Shown: positions 48,201-60,200 of the stretch, in pieces
How positions within the stretch are numbered: the first letter of the stretch is position 1
Layout: each line of letters begins with the position of its first letter
Position numbers and translations under genes: made by a program
Source: Litoditis marina
Taxonomy: Eukaryota > Nematoda > Chromadorea > Rhabditida > Rhabditidae
NCBI GenBank assembly: GCA_964036275.1
Contig: OZ038433.1
Span: forward strand, 35,187,336-35,251,335
Direction of reading: 5' to 3'
Length of the DNA stretch: 64,000 nucleotides
Notes under the pieces: generated by a model
What the model was told of the DNA's origin: nothing
Database searches by the model: none
The model's input: the letters and a program-made list of their open reading frames with translations, nothing else

Positions 48201-51200
48201 TCATTGCTTTGATCAATTTATTCTAACTCACACATTCTCCAGTCTGAAGCCGAGTCTTTTCTGCCGAGTTTCTGAGACTCTGAGTCCTGATTCACCAGTA
48301 TTTCTGCCGCGCATTCACGACTGGGTCACATTTGTCAACGATCACTGGGAAAAGCTGCCAACGCACGGATTGCTGGAAGCATGGACCATTCTGGCCGGAA
48401 AGCTCAAAGTACACGTGGAAACGGTACCTCATTCGCAAGTTCATTGGTAGTTTCTGGCGACAAATATGCAGTAACCGGACAAGTAAAATAACCGAGAAAA
48501 AGTAAACACAGCTTTTACCAGGGTCATATCAAATTATTGTGCTTAAAGCAGGACGATTATGTAGACCAATCTCGTGTCAACGGTCCTTTAAACTGCAATT
48601 GAAAATGTATTGCAGTTTAATGCACTAGTGCGCTTCAGTGCACTGAAGCGTTGGGATTGGACCACATAATCGCCCTTGTTCTCCGGAAATATTCTGTTGC
48701 CAACAAAATTAAATTTTCTAATTTCAGGAAGATGAAATCAACGAAGGAAGCATTCTGAAGCCCAATTTTTCCTCGACATTCAATTTCATTGGTTCTCTGT
48801 TCAAACTGGCAAAGCGGTCGAATTTTCCTGTGGGTTAATTGAGTTTTCACGAACCGCGCTCTAATGCTAAACAAGAGCGCGCGCCAAACTCCAGAAATTC
48901 AAATCCTGAAACAGCGTTTTCGCGCATTCTCTTTTTATGGCGTTCCTTTCACGTTTTTGTTTTTCCTCATTGTGTATTTGTTCATTTGTTATTTTCAGTC
49001 ATTAAAAATATTCCAGAAAGACTTTGCACCCGTTATGGTGGTGTTGGGGGAATTGTTCGACCAAGTTCAAACTAGTATCGCTCAGGAATCGTGTTGCAAA
49101 CAAAGTGATGCTTTGTTAGAAGTTCTGGCAAAAATGGAGGATAACACAGAAAACGTTGGTTTTTGTTTTCTCATTGTATTCCTTGATTGAGGATATAGAA
49201 TTATAGATTGATCTTTGTTATATCTTTACTTTTGTTTATTTTTTTCAAACCCAGAAGACACAAGATCACGGCGTTCTCGCATACAGTAATTTTTGCGATT
49301 AAACTTGTATTGAGCTCCGTCCACAAAGTTTTCGTGGCGGGACACTGTATCCTACTGCAATTTGGGACGGTGCCAGCACTAATTCGCTGCGTATCGCGCT
49401 TATTTTCACGCGAATCATTTGCGGAGCGTCTCAAATCGAGGACGCGAGTTCCTTATTTAATAAAGCTGTTCTTGAGAACGCCGTGAGATCAGTATTTCAT
49501 TTTTTCTCACAAGATCAGAATTTCATTTCATGGTCAGAATTGCATCCTGTTTGTGTTTCAGGTTGCTCAGCTATCTCTACACGTTGCAACTCTCGCTCAG
49601 CTTTGTGCCAAGTTCAACTTTGCTAGTGTATCGGACAGTGTAGTCATTGGTAAGATTAGTGTTGTTTTTGTGCGCAATTTTAAAATATGCGAGAGTGCTC
49701 GAACGTGCGAAAAAAATTAAGTTGTAGCCATTTGCAATTTGAAACTGAAAGCAAGGTTTATACAGTATATCACGTCGAAGTGAGATAATTTCGAATAATG
49801 AGCTCCTTTAGTTTTGTTTTAGTTGGGCAAGGCTAGCTGTGCAATTTGAGGTTTTATATAGAAAAGTTGGGTACGTCTCGAAGAATAGTAAGTTGAGCCT
49901 CGTTGTATGAAGTATAGTGTTTAATATAGTACAACTTCGATCTCAATAATGTTGTTGAAGATGAAACTGGCGAATTCGATGTCTTGGGGGATGTTCGCCC
50001 ACTAGTTTCCCGCCTTGCCACGACCCTGAAGTGCGCGAAAGAGCTTGCAGTGAAAACCGAAAATGATGTGAGTTATATTGTTATTCATTTCAAAATATAG
50101 ACGTACCGGTTGTAAGATGTATCGTATGCTTGTATTCAGAGACAAGAGACTAGTGGCTAGGAAGTGAAATAATGGCCCTTCCCCAAAGTAGCGTCTTCGT
50201 TGAAAAAAAAGTGTGGAAAACTTGAATTATCTATGCTATGTTTAGACCAAGGCGAGCAGAATACCGACAATAGAAGGAATGTCACGTGCCCAGGATATTT
50301 GTCGTGATATCTCCACCCACATAGACACAATTGCTCTCACAATGGAGAAAGTGGAGCGCGCCAATGTGGTTAGTTACCATACCCTAAATGCTCAGCGTTT
50401 TGAGAAAAAACCCCCTGTTTTTGGTCCGAAGATTTTGGCAAAACCCCCCCCCCCCTCAAAAATTGTCTGATTTAGCGATTTTCTAAATTAAGGGCAAAAC
50501 CCCCTTATAATGGCTGAGGGGGAGGGCAAAACCCCCCTGTTTGAAAAAGTCACAACTCTGAGGCATTTAGGGTATGTTAGTTACTTCATGGATGGATGGA
50601 TGTGTTGATATATTTGCTAGAAAATTTGAATACACGAACCTTGATGAGTGAGCTCGAATTGTTGTTTTGCAATTTGCATTAACCTCGTAATTCGTTCATT
50701 CTATTCCATTTTCTTTTTGACAGCTTTCCTATTCTGTATTTTTTTTGCAAAAATACTCTGACCGAAACCGAATATATTCAGTATTGTATTGGTGTGGCTG
50801 AAGCGGGCTCTCTGAAATCTCGTGATTACTGATTATCTTGTAATGATTAAAATAATACCTGTTCACTCATCATCTTTTGACATATGATAAGTTGTTGTCC
50901 CCCTTTCTGGCCCCGTCCTTTACAGTACAGAGTATTGTAGGTCACTGCCATCTTTCGATCTTTGGCTGAGCCGCTCAATGATGTCATCAAGTTGTCCTGT
51001 AGTGGAAGCAAGTTCTACAAAGGGCTCACGTCGTCTCTCATCGAAAACATAATAAAGGTACGGTTTGCGGCTCCTTATACCCTATCAATTCAGATTTCGA
51101 TGAGGTGCTACGAATCAACAGGAGCAATCAGATGCATTTGAGAAACTTTTCACTAAAAAAACTGTTATAAAACCCATTCCTGTTATGTGCAATTTTTGTT

Positions 51201-54200
51201 ACATGAAAGTTCGTCGTATCTCAGTTCTCCCCCATGTCAGATTCAGATGGGGTGCGAAGTGGTTTGTTCAGGAAGTAGTAAATAGCTCTATATGCTGTTT
51301 GTTTTCTGCTTCTAAAACTATTTTCTTCCTCCCCCGAACCAAAAACTCATTGATTTTTTCGGCTCGCCGAGCTTTATCTGTCCACCCCTGTCTGGCTCCG
51401 TATGCTCAATTGTTGATCGATATACGTGTAACTTCCAGATTCTGATCCGCGTCAAGGACAACACGTGCGATCCGTTCGACAATACGATGTTACAATTTGT
51501 GGACGGTCTGTTTGCCACCTGTCTGTCCCATAGCAATGCTCGCCTCAAAAACGCGGCCGCTGCAGCTTGGAAGGCAACGTTCAACTCGAACAATTCACTC
51601 CAGTTGTCAGCAGCGTTGAGGTAGGTATAGCTTCTCTTTCTTTTTTCTAGAAAGGAAATGAGTTGTAGAGTTTTAGTTCAAGAAATTAGTTCTGGATTAG
51701 GGTTGTTAATCGAGTTCAAAATTTCGAGTTTTGGGAAATTTCAAGTTTTCGAGTCTGGCGAAAGATCGAGTTTTAAAATTCCGAACTCGACTCGAAAATT
51801 TTCGAGTTTTTTTCTTTGAGTGTTTTGGACCCAAAAGATACATTTTTCGCGTTCAAAATTTCGAGTTTTCGAGGGTGAGAAATCGAGTTTCCGAGTTTTG
51901 GAAAAAAAATACGTTCAGTTTGTCTCATAATCGAGACTCATAAGACCTTTTTCATTGCATTTACTTCTTTTTGAATTAGTTTTGTAAGAAGAAACAATAT
52001 ATAGACAAGAACCAAAACTCACATGAAAATTACATTATTTAATTATTTTTCAGGGCTGCAATTTTGTCATCGAGTAAGCGTCATGCTCTCGTAGTTCCAG
52101 TGAAAACTGAGGCTCCCGGAGCTACTGAAGACAAGGTTCCGGTTTGTGAATTTTTTGATAACGCGTATATGTATGTTACGTTGTAGAAGCGGGCATCTTT
52201 TCTATTCAGTTTACATGTTTACATTGAATGGCTGGTAGATAGATAATACACCTATTTTCATAATGTAGGCGTATCGAATGGCTTATCTGCCTCAAATGAT
52301 AGGTTCCACTGTTCAGGTTGCTATTGGAGACAAGTGTGAAGTGCTATATAATTTGATTATAGGAGAAGGCAATGGGCCCACCCACAACAGAACCACTGAC
52401 TAAGCTGCGGACACCACTCACAAACAAGAAGAAGCGGTGGGTTGAGGAGTTGAAAAACTCGCATGTATACGGTTCGCTTAGGAAAGCAAGCCTGCGCAGT
52501 GTGTGTCACGTGCCGCTGTGGTACATTGAGGTTACTTTCAAGCAGTAACGTTAGGAAAATGTTTTTGCTCTTGCTCTTGTTGAGTGAACAATATTACACT
52601 TTCTTCTTTTCTTTCGAGTGTTAACCGTTTTCTAATTTTCTGAAGTCGTGGACTTTGACAATTTCTAACGCGAAAGTATAATTGCATACTATATTTCTTT
52701 CACTATTAAGTATAATTCTCGCGAAAGTATATTTCTTTCACGATTACCACGCAATCGACCTATAATTCTCAATAAAAACGTTCCAGGGTAATGGCTTTAC
52801 TCGACGATGATTCTGTAGATTACGTTCCCATCCAGAGTACAAGCTCGGCTAAGAAAATGAAGCTAACTGATCACCAAAAAGAGGCGTTCAGCGAAACGCG
52901 GTTAGTTTGCTTGCTCTTGATGTTATTAATTTTTAACATTTTAACTGGCTGACTTCAACTGTCTAGGCAAGTTTGACTTGGTTGTATGATTATTATGTTT
53001 TGCAGTGATAAGTTGCCGTATATGGATGAAGATTCAGTCCAATATAACCCGAATCTGCTCACAAGTATCATGCCTCAATTTGATGTTGATACATCTATGT
53101 AAGCAAGTTTTATTTGGTTATCTTTTATGTCGTTCAAGAATATCGTGTTATCAATCTGACTGACTGTAGAGGCCAACAAGAACAAACGCCAATCTAGACT
53201 TATTTATGAAGCAATAGCAAAACGTAAACCTTGTATCTATGTAAGAAGGCATTTTATCTGTTTATCGATCTCCGATAGAAACTAGGAAAAGTCCTGAAAT
53301 TTAATAATACTTGTTTATACGATTTAGGAGTGCCTCGTGCAGCCTCGCCTTAAAAGAACCTGTTGGTGAAAAAAGCGTTGATGAACCGGTGAGTTGCGTT
53401 CTTATTCATAGCGGTTTTCATACGGGTTTCTGGGGAGTTTCTAAGTATACATGTCCCTTAACCTGCTGATCATGAATCGTATTCTTGTCGTAAACTATAT
53501 TTAAAGCGGAGTTGATACCCTTTTCACTCGTCTTCACGTGTTTCGCGTTGCCCAGTCTGATACCAAAACAGTTCAAAGTTGAAGGAATGTGAAGCCTGCA
53601 TAATGGTTATTTCCAGACAGCTATGGAAGTGGACGCGGTTTCTGTTACTGCTCCCCAGGAATCACAGGCTGTGGCACCGTCACCAGCTCAGAAGCCAGTC
53701 AAGAAGAGATCTCGAAGCTCCGTTAAACTGAACTTTGACGTAAGTTCTAGTAACTTTTTTGAGGCAGATGTGATTTTTTCATCTTATCAGCACAAATATT
53801 TTTTCTCATTGGGCATTCTCTGAGAAAACTTTTTTCAAAACACATTGCGGGCATGCATTTGATTTGCACTTTTTTAGGATTGTGAGCTGTCGAACGATGG
53901 ACTAGGAGTTCACGACTCGTCTTCTATTACATTGGACGATAAGTTGGATGAGGTTGGTTCTCCATATATTACATCATATATGATCGTTGATCGATGTTTT
54001 CACGTCGATTTGCACATGTGGGTATAGCGTATAGATCCACGTGGCCTGGTATGCTATGAACAACCATATGCAACAAAAACATATGAAACAAAAACAAAGT
54101 ACCATTACTGTATATTATAGCTAGTTCGTGATCATGCAACGGGCGTGCGCAATCTGAAAAATGTGTTCTAGATACTGCAGAAATAGGATTTTCTTGTTGG

Positions 54201-57200
54201 CGTCACCTGTTTCACCCGTTTTCCACTAGACTCGGTGTTCACCTTAATCAGCTACCTTAATTTCAATAATAGTCGCCTTTACTGGTGAAAATCTCACCTC
54301 CCATCCAGTTCTGTAGTTCAGTTATACGGGTACAACACCTGCTTTATAATTAAGTCGCCTCACTTATCACTGCTTCAGGTATCTATTCTGCCGTTGGACG
54401 CCGTGGAAAAGGAACCGAGCTCGTCACAGTCGTCTCTCCTGTCTTTCGCTTCCTCAATCTCGGAAGATGTCAGTTTTTATAATTGATAAAACTTTTGGGC
54501 GGTTTACACATGCAGCCAGGTTGCATGCAACCGGGTTGAATGTGTACATATTTATTGGTTGCTTACATTTACGAGGTAGGAGAAATACCCCTTCTGAATG
54601 TCCGGTAAAGCTCATTTAAAGTAGTTATGGTAAAATTGGATGTTGAAAACTATCAGCGAGGTTTCGAGACCATTAAGTTGCATTTGAAAGCGACTTGCTT
54701 TCAAATGCCACCGGGTTGATTTTCAAATGCTACTAAGTTTTCAAATGCATTCAAATGTGTCTACTTGTTGGTCGCTCGAGATGCGGTTGCATTGGAAATC
54801 AATCAACAGAAAGTGCATTGGAAAGTACACATGCTACCCGGTTGCACGTGTAATTGACCGGATTTTTGTGTCCCATTGTCTCCCTGGTCTGTCAATTCTA
54901 AAAAGTAGCAGAGCTGGTTTTCATTTCAACCATAGTACACGTTCACTCACATCAATATAGAGATCGTGGATATAGTGTTAATCTTCACGTGAAACTCAGA
55001 ATTGGTTAAGTATGAACACCTCCTTGTTGCTTTGGATGAGATTCCCAAGTCTAGTGTGTTATACCAAGCGGTGCCTTCTTCCAATTGTTTTCTGTAATAA
55101 AATTGATATTGTCCTCGATTACAGGTAAAAATTTCTACGGACTCGTGCGATAGTGATAACAGTCACGACAGTGATGTCACAATTATCAAGTCCCGAAGAA
55201 GCCAGTCGAAGGTAATCAATCAAGTTACCCACTGTATAATAGTATAATACTATTACGAGTACATCACATTGCGTTCGAAGATGGAATCATCGAAGTTGTT
55301 AGTTATTGATCAGAGCAGAAATTTTCACTTCCCGTTCAAATTGCACTATTATTATTCGAAAAGGGCCTCTTTTTGTTATATTATAAACTTTCGGTCAAAC
55401 GTGCCATGAACTTGGTGTAGGATCGCAAACGCAAACTGTTGTTATGTTAATGTTCCGGTGTTTTCAGTCTACTCCGAGCAAGTATGTGACTGCCGCTGCA
55501 CCGCGATCTGCTACTAAAAAGGATGGAACTCCGATGAGGAAGAGAGGGCGTCCCAAGAAGCAGAGCCTTCCCGCTGCAGTGAGTATTCATGATGATATTA
55601 GTGAATCGAAGTGTAATGAAACAAAAGATGAAGTTGTTATCTTATGTGAAAAGTTTTTTGAAGAAAAATAAGAAAGAAAGTGTTTTTTGCACATGTTTCT
55701 GTTTTTTTGTCCAATGAAACATCTGTAGGCAACAACCCAATGTGATAATTTTTCCAAACATACGGGGGCATATGCATCGAGGTCATTGTTCGGGTGACGT
55801 GAGTGTTTGTAGTGGGCGAAAATTATAGTTCTGCAATTTCAGGTACCAATTACCACGTCATCTCCTGCGCGTAGAAAGTCTGCAGTAGTGATTGTGACTG
55901 ATCTGGGTAATCCTACGACCGCAACGGAGAAGTCAAAGGAGGTTGAAGTTGTCGAAAGCACTTCATCGGAAAAAGTACCTTCAGAGAACAATGCACCTGC
56001 TGAAGAGCAAGCCGCCAATGTGACTCCAGAGAAAATGTCGAGGTATTCGAATCTCATCTCATATTTCTAACCCTCCTTTCGATTAGAAATTTGAGGGAAG
56101 TCACGCAAGTACTAGAAAACATGCATCTTTGCTGTAGTCCTTTCACTATTCAGTTCCAGAATCCTTCATTTCTTTGTATTCAGTACTTTACGTTGAACGC
56201 GTGATTAGAAAAGATCTTAAAAGATTCCATCTAATTTTAGTTTAAAAGATAATTCGATAAGGTAAATAAATGGAAACTTCACAGTTATCACCATTCTCCA
56301 AGTAAATAACGTTGTAAATGCATACCGCCACTAAGCTGTTTGTTGTTCAGTGACTCTGAGCCGATGATTTGTACTCCTTCGGTTCGTCGAGTCTTTGAAG
56401 CCGGGACACCGGGCATTCTCAAGAAAGTCGGTAGTCCTTCGACAGTGGAGAGAAAGGTTTGTATCTCTTCAAGAGGCAATGTGATCATCCCGATTAACTT
56501 TGAACATCTCATACTTTTTCAAGTGTCGACTGTGAGAAGAAGCCCTTCTACCAAAATTTTCCATATTGCGGTGGAGTACCAAGTCTTGCAGTAATCCCGA
56601 AAGCAGCTATTTCTGTTGGCGAAATGGTGCATAGTAGATGTTGTTTGGTTCAACGGTTTAGGGGGTTGAGGGTTTACTGAATGAGGGAAAGTACATGATG
56701 ATTCAATGTATTCGTAGTTTGATCTCACATTTGTTTCTACCCTATATCGATTTCATGTAACGGCTATTCTGGGCATACCTCAGTATGATATGTCCATTCT
56801 ACAAAATATTTTAGATTAAAATTCGTAAACATCAAATGATTTTGCATCAAAAATGAAATTTTCACGATATTTGGGAGAGCGGTCGTTTCCTTAATATTTC
56901 TGGCGATTCTGACAACTTTACGGAAGGATGATTGTATTGGACTTCAGCGTCTTCGTGTCCACTTCAACAATGAGGAAATGGCGGGCGCGGGTTGCACCAG
57001 TGAAACTAACGAGCCTCCCTTCACCCCGAAGAGCAAGGGTCTCACACCCCGCAAACTGTTGGAGGAAGTCAGTCAGGAGGTGAGTATTCTCTTCTTGGCG
57101 TCATGTCAGTTATGACGGGAATCGCACCCTCAGTTGGCTTGTTTCTCATGAACACCTTGTTACATTACCTATTACCTCATAAAGTCTTATATAAACTGCA

Positions 57201-60200
57201 ACTACTCAACTGTTTCTTTAAACCATTCAGGAAAGGACATCAATGACATTGAAGTTATAAAGTATATGATTAACCAGGTTGTTTTGCTGTCTTTAGTTGA
57301 TCTACATTTCTTTTAAATCGTTGGTTCAATGAATATTCTGTTACAGAAGGAACAGACTGGCAATAACTCGCCGGCAGTGTCAATTGCTCCCGTAGCTCCC
57401 GTGACCCCGGTCTCCAACGACCTCGAGTTACCGAATGCAAGTGTATATCCGGAACTGGCGGACAATAAGGAACCCATCATGAAGATCATCTCCAAACTGC
57501 TGCCCATTGCGCAAACTGGGTGAGTCAGGGTATTGAATCAGAATGATTTGACTATCTTGACTGCATGCATTTATATTCGGACTTTAAAATGGTTCCATCA
57601 AGTTTATAGACTATAGAAGAACATTTTTTTGTGTTCTGGGAAATAGTATAGCTCTTGACCGGCGAGGAAGGAATTGAGATTAAAATTTGTTTTCGTAGTT
57701 TTTGAATTATATAATCAAAACTGATTGTATTATTGTTTTGATGGAGACTGGGCCGCATTCATTTATTCAAATAGAAGCTGTGGGTTTTGTACATTTTTTG
57801 TTTCCAGGGCAATGTTTCTGCGCCGAAACCTGGAGCAGAAGGGCATTGTGACTGTGGGTGATTTGGCTCGTCTTCCCAGAAAGGAGGTATGTCACATACG
57901 TGGTATCCGTGCTTACAAGTCTTTCTCATTCCCATCAAGACTCCCACAGTTTCATAACAATCCCTTCAGTTGGTTTCAAATACGTTAACTTTAAAAACCG
58001 GAAAAGAACGTTTAAGCCTTTGATTATAAATTCTCCAAGTAGTCTGTAGTTGGAGTTTGTATTAGTAAAAGTGATTAGCAAGTTCGAATTGGTACTGTAG
58101 AAGTTTCAGTAGGAAAGGTGTAAAATAGATTCTTCCTTCGTTGGGTGGTGGGCGGCTGTCATACGCAGCTTACAGACTGCAAGGCCCCTCGATAGGGGTT
58201 GGAAACAGTGAACGGTTAGCGGTTAGGGCTAGCGAGTACATAACTAACGGTTCTCATACAGAGTAGTCTTTTTTTAAGCGAGGTGAGATATGTTATGAAA
58301 AGGACGCAATGTCTTTATTCTCGCACTTTTTTACCATTTTATCAGTTTCCTTCAAATATTTATTTGTTTACGTTCAAGGCAGCCGTGCTCCCCGTGAAAA
58401 AACCAAGACTGGAAACCATCAGAAATGCCCTGGAGATGTTTGCACTTCCCAAGGTACAGTAAAATTCACAGGAAATTTAATGCCTCAGGTGTTTTATGAG
58501 GTATTTGTGTTTGGTGTTTCCTAGAGTTTTTGTATTCCAGTGGGTTTTTGGTCTGAACAAATGCTATACATGCCCTATCATTTTTGTCCACGTCGATATG
58601 CAAACCTATACATTTGAACTATATTCAACTGATCAACAGCGTCAAGGAAATGACATGTCTAACCTGATTTTGTCGTGAAATGTTGTTTATTGATGCCCTA
58701 CAGGCCACCACTACTTCTCCGTTGAAGTTGATTGAAGATATTGTCACTCCAATCAAGAAGGAGTTGGCTGAAATGACCGATTGTGTCATGGAATCACCCG
58801 TCGTTGATTCAATGAATGTAGGTTTCCGTTTGGCGAAATATTTTCGTTTGACGTTCTACCGTTTCTAAGTCCATTGTTACAGATTGTATACTTCATTGTG
58901 CAATACTTTGACTTAGTTGCTCAGTTCCCGTCAGCGTCAGATAGTTATTTTCTGATTTTTTCTCATGCAGAACGAGAATACTAGGTGTGATAGTGAGGTA
59001 ATCTCCCAAGAACAAATGAACGATTTTTTGCTATTTTCTACGCTGTTGATCACTCGCAGGAGGCACCACCCGACATTTCAACATAATTATGTAAATGACA
59101 TGTTTGTAGAGCGGTAGCGACATTGCGACTGTCACATCTGAGTTGACGGCTGATGTGATCGTAGAAGAGCCCGCGGCCTGCCAGGACGCACAGTCGACCG
59201 AAACCGAGGTCGTGGCAGATTCGTTCCAGGAAACTATGGAAGTTGACCCGGAAAAGGGTCAGTTGGAGTAGTGTAGTAAAAATGTCGACCACAGTGATTT
59301 AAGCAAGCCAAACTGAAAGAACGGTACTATGGACGGGTCTCAATGATGCGTATGCGCAACTTACCTTGAAGCCTCGCCTACTATTAGTCTTCTGAGTTGA
59401 AGTTAATAAGAGAGGTCTTCTTCCGTGCTCAGTCTTGCTGAGTCTTGCGGAATTTGAACCATAGTCCACTAGAAAAGTAATAACTAATCTGTATTAGGAT
59501 ATGAAGTGCCAACTTGCCAAAACACAACCCACCGTTTCGCAACAGGGAAATATTTCGTTATTCCGTAGCCGAGGTTGAGAGGTATGCGTATTATTCACGG
59601 GGAGCTCTCTGCGCAAGCGAATAATAGCGGTGAAGTGAACACATTGACGGATTTTTTCCCTGCGTGAAGATAGTTTGTGTTAATGTGTGGAAACTCTTGC
59701 AGAAAACGTAGCGGTCGACGAATCTAAACTGGTCACTGAGAATCCTGCAGACGCATCCGAATCAGTCACACAGAAAGACGTCAACGCTGGTACGTTTATT
59801 TCACTCGAAACGATTTTGGAGGGTGGGTGGAAACATTTTTTACGAGAGGGACACGGAACATGCTTAAATTAGTGCTTTGAACATGTTTTGTTCTCAGAAA
59901 AATTTAATTCTAAACTTCCTTTTGCAGAGAACTCGGTTGAAACCGTCGACGAGTCTGCTCTAACTACTGAGAAGGTATCAGCCGAAGAAATCGCGCAGAA
60001 AGACGTCAATTCTGGTACGTTTTTTTTTTCAGTAAATGTTTGATTTTGTAATTCAGTTACCAGTTTGTTCATGATACATTGATCGGGAAAACAGTGCGTA
60101 GGTTGGATCTTCACGATTTAGACAACAAACGGCAAATATGTTGGAAAACCCTTTAAAACAGAAAATAGCCACATAAGGACACTTTGTCATTTTTCCAATT

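Larger units (their letters stand above)
42228..52141 (+). other. rif-1: rif-1 exons 1-20 (HEAT-like region)
   Basis: Exons: 42228-42352, 42529-42677, 42965-43122, 43544-43736, 44248-44408, 46276-46430, 46619-46692, 46894-47094, 47491-47651, 47888-48009, 48243-48423, 48728-48829, 48999-49154, 49315-49491, 49562-49649, 49961-50067, 50246-50368, 50941-51057, 51439-51620 and 52054-52141. Phases agree at every join. Exon 14 is taken to start after ATTGAG (49314) because the better acceptor at 49255 would bring in an in-frame TAA. Exon 16 is taken to start after GTTGAAG (49960). Both are weak acceptors. Confidence 0.75.
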
